Below, piece by piece: positions 12,010 to 13,839 of a DNA stretch of 13,839 nucleotides. The notes under the pieces were generated by a model. The model worked only from the letters and a program-made list of their open reading frames with translations, did not search any database and had not been told where the DNA came from. Within the stretch, counting starts at the first letter, position 1. The number at the start of each line of letters is the position of its first letter. Origin of the DNA: an uncultured bacterium (GTDB lineage Bacteria; Cyanobacteriota; Vampirovibrionia; Gastranaerophilales; Gastranaerophilaceae). A program made the position numbers and the translations under genes. Location of the stretch: the NCBI GenBank assembly GCA_947365485.1, contig CANAXK010000023.1, forward strand, positions 1 through 13,839, in the 5' to 3' direction.

Positions 12010-12040
12010 AAAAAGGGCTGATTTGCAATCAGCCCTTTTT
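12010..12040. terminator. Terminator of the second TPS gene
   Basis: AAAAAGGGCTGATT and AATCAGCCCTTTTT form a perfect 14-bp stem with the loop TGC, 25 bases past the stop codon. The short repeats of AAGATA just before it (11991-12009) have no evident role. Confidence 0.88.
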
Positions 12041-12041
12041 C

Positions 12042-12069
12042 TTGTATAAAAATGCTGAATATGTTATCA
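12042..12069 (+). promoter_or_regulatory. Possible promoter of the pseudopilin operon
   Basis: TTGTAT (12042-12047) and TTATCA (12064-12069) are separated by 16 bases, and an AGGAG ribosome site follows at 12092-12096. The boxes are moderate matches. Confidence 0.3.
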
Positions 12070-12104
12070 TTTGAATGTTATCTAAGAATATAGGAGAGTT
12101 TTCA

Positions 12105-12755
12105 ATGCGCAAAAAAGGATTCACTTTAGCAGAAATTTTAATAACACTTGGTATTATAGGCGTGGTTGCAGCCCTTGCAGCACCTGCTCTTACAAAGAAC
12201 TCAGGTCAGGCAAAACTGGGGCCTGCGCTTTCAAAATTTGTAAACACTTTTGAGAACGCTTCCGGCTTGATGATGCAGCAGGAAGGCATGACAAAACTTA
12301 TAGAAAGCAACGGCGACTCGCTTCCAATGGAGCAAATCTCTAAACACATGGTTGTGGTTCCATCATCTGAATCGTATACCTACTACGCACCTGGCGGAGG
12401 AGAAGGCGGAACTGTTGACAGCGCTTCTGTATACGTGCTGAAAGACGGCTCAATAATGGCAATCTCACCGGTTGAATCAATAACAGAGTTTACTGATAAG
12501 GGCGCTTTCAAGGGTATTGTTGCGGATATTATTTATGATATCAACGGAAACGCAGGCAAAAACCGCGCGGGCAAAGATGTTTTCAGATTCGTGCTTGATA
12601 ATTCAGGGACGCTTGTTCCTTACGGCTCAAACGCTTACAAATATTTGTATTCAAGCTTTGAAACAGAATGCTCTGCTGACGCGGACGCAAGCCTTGATGC
12701 AGGTCTTGCTTGCACAGGTAGAATCGCAGACAACGCATGGAAGGCTGATTACTAG
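12105..12755 (+). CDS. Type II secretion/type IV pilin-like protein (pseudopilin)
   Basis: A 216-residue protein with a class III signal: basic MRKKG, then the cleavage site before Phe6, Glu at mature position 5, and a hydrophobic helix to about residue 28 (FTLAEILITLGIIGVVAAL). A prepilin peptidase should cut after Gly5 and methylate Phe6; the protein would then join a pilus or pseudopilus. The start at 12105 has AGGAG eight bases upstream; an ATG at 12075 would add ten residues that break the leader. The globular part includes DINGNAGKNRAGKDVFRF (about 145-162), a calcium-loop-like Asp/Asn/Gly segment common in such proteins, and two Cys near the C-terminus (about 194 and 206) that could pair. 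No other secretion or pilus gene is in the window, so it is probably one of several dispersed minor pilins. It is directly coupled to the ATP-grasp gene. Confidence 0.88.
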   Translation: MRKKGFTLAEILITLGIIGVVAALAAPALTKNSGQAKLGPALSKFVNTFENASGLMMQQEGMTKLIESNGDSLPMEQISKHMVVVPSSESYTYYAPGGGEGGTVDSASVYVLKDGSIMAISPVESITEFTDKGAFKGIVADIIYDINGNAGKNRAGKDVFRFVLDNSGTLVPYGSNAYKYLYSSFETECSADADASLDAGLACTGRIADNAWKADY

Positions 12756-12757
12756 AA

Positions 12758-13839
12758 ATGTTTATTATTGAAAAACCTTACGCGTCAGAATTTTTTATCG
12801 ACACAATCGCACAAAACGACTGGGCAGTGCTGAACAACGACGTAATAAAAGAAGCAGAAATCGAATCAGCGGCGTTTGATTTGATACCTTCTGAGATTGC
12901 CAAGAATTATTACCTGACACAGGAATACCCAATGATTTATGCGAACTCTGAAAACGCAATCACCTGGGTTCTGGACAATCTTCCGGATTCAAACCTGAGC
13001 AGCTACATCAGACTGTTTAAGGACAAGATTGCTTTTCGTGAGATGCTAAAAGAGCTATATCCGGAATTTTATTTTGAAGCTGTAGAGTATTCAGATCTCA
13101 AAAATCTTGCGGTTGAAAACATCAGATTTCCGGTCGTAATCAAGCCGGCGGTAGGATTCTTAAGCTTTGGTGTACACACTGTAAAAGACGCAAAAGAGTG
13201 GAAAGATGTTCTAACAAAACTCGACAAGGAGATGAAAGCAGCAGAGGCTTTGTACCCTCAAAATGTTGTAAGCTCTTCCAGGTTCATAATAGAAGAACTG
13301 ATTGACGGAGAAGAATTTGCAATCGACGCTTATTACGACAGGGACGGCGAGCCCGTGATTCTTAACATATTCCAACACCCGTTTTTAAACGAGAAAGATG
13401 TGAGTGACAGAATTTATCTCATGTCTACCGGAATTATGATTAAGTACATGGCAAAATTTGCGCAGCTTCTGCGTGAGATGGGAAAAATGAAGGATATCCG
13501 GAATTTCCCTATGCACATAGAAATCAGGGTGAGAGAAGACGGAAGCATTGTTCCTATTGAAGTCAACCCGATGCGTTTTGCGGGCTGGTGTACAACTGAC
13601 GTGGCGAAGTACGCGTGGGGAATAAATGTTTACGAGTATTTTTACAACCAGAAGCGCCCTGATTGGAACAGCATTCTTTCTCAATCAGGAAAAGGTGTGT
13701 TTTATTTCTCAATGGCAGAAGTGCCTTCTGATGTTGACAAATCAAAGCTCGAAGGGTTTGAGTACGAGAGATTTTTGTCAAACTACTCAAATGTTCTCGA
13801 GGTTAGAAGGATTAACCCGAAAAACAACCCGCTTTTTGC
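12758..13839 (+). CDS. ATP-grasp enzyme, 3' end missing
   Basis: The reading frame is open from the ATG at 12758 to the end of the window (360 codons plus two bases), so the C-terminus is unseen. The protein is cytosolic and shows ATP-grasp features: FPVVIKPAVGF (124-134) with the ATP-binding Lys129, the adenine-pocket segment FIIEELIDGEEFAIDAY (176-192), and HIEIRVREDGSIVPIEVNP (253-271), in which Glu268 and Asn270 are the expected Mg2+ ligands. Such enzymes join a carboxylate to an amine or thiol with ATP via an acyl-phosphate. The substrate cannot be read from the sequence; carboxylate-amine ligase or peptide-tailing enzyme are options. The start codon is two bases after the pseudopilin stop (TAGAAATG) with no good ribosome site, so translation is probably coupled. 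Confidence 0.85.
   Translation, partial: MFIIEKPYASEFFIDTIAQNDWAVLNNDVIKEAEIESAAFDLIPSEIAKNYYLTQEYPMIYANSENAITWVLDNLPDSNLSSYIRLFKDKIAFREMLKELYPEFYFEAVEYSDLKNLAVENIRFPVVIKPAVGFLSFGVHTVKDAKEWKDVLTKLDKEMKAAEALYPQNVVSSSRFIIEELIDGEEFAIDAYYDRDGEPVILNIFQHPFLNEKDVSDRIYLMSTGIMIKYMAKFAQLLREMGKMKDIRNFPMHIEIRVREDGSIVPIEVNPMRFAGWCTTDVAKYAWGINVYEYFYNQKRPDWNSILSQSGKGVFYFSMAEVPSDVDKSKLEGFEYERFLSNYSNVLEVRRINPKNNPLF

Noticed and set aside
12517..12771. Overlapping small frame at the end of the pseudopilin gene, and frames antisense to the ATP-grasp gene (13385-13790)
   Set aside because: No ribosome sites or protein features; they overlap well-supported genes and look like shadow frames.

Overview
This window most resembles chromosomal DNA from a Gram-negative-type (diderm) host-associated bacterium. 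My best guess is the Gastranaerophilales (Melainabacteria, Cyanobacteriota) or a similar gut lineage. The reasons are the AT-rich intergenic DNA, the type IV pilin-like N-terminus FTLAEILITLGIIGVVAAL, signal-peptide exoproteins with a haemagglutinin-type (two-partner secretion, TPS) domain, and an autotransporter beta-domain that needs an outer membrane. The taxon is an inference from protein style, not from a marker gene.

Left part (1-2330). About 460 bases are non-coding. They hold two leftward sigma70-like promoters (TTGACA with a 16-bp spacer) and a hairpin-rich stretch just downstream of the first, which looks like the leader or small RNA of a leftward gene outside the window. Next come two small divergent genes for unrecognised glycine-rich proteins (463-828 minus, 1001-1237 plus), then a ROK-family sugar kinase, probably glucokinase, with its own promoter and terminator.

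Middle part (2338-7686), all genes on the minus strand. In transcription order these are an ArsB/NhaD-type permease, a large repeat-containing autotransporter, a STAS-domain protein and a small secreted lytic transglycosylase. The transglycosylase is preceded by about 170 bases bounded by a strong inverted repeat, possibly a structured leader RNA, and is followed by a GC-rich REP-like hairpin element that also works as a terminator. The 3' half of the autotransporter gene differs sharply in base composition from everything around it.

Right part (7687-13839), all genes on the plus strand. Two tandem paralogous TPS-domain exoproteins, each with its own promoter region and terminator, share a signal peptide, a TPS domain, a repetitive beta-rich body and an unusually well conserved 60-residue C-terminal tail (80% identical by direct count). 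No TpsB transporter gene is visible. They are followed by a pseudopilin-like gene whose stop codon lies two bases before the start of an ATP-grasp enzyme gene; that gene runs off the right edge.

The common theme is the cell envelope and surface: exported adhesin-like proteins, an autotransporter, a pilin-like protein and a peptidoglycan-cleaving enzyme, with a sugar kinase and an ion permease alongside. No mobile element, CRISPR array, tRNA or rRNA gene was seen. The best candidates for undescribed biology are the two possible structured RNAs, the TPS pair with its shared C-terminal tail, and the coupled pseudopilin/ATP-grasp pair.
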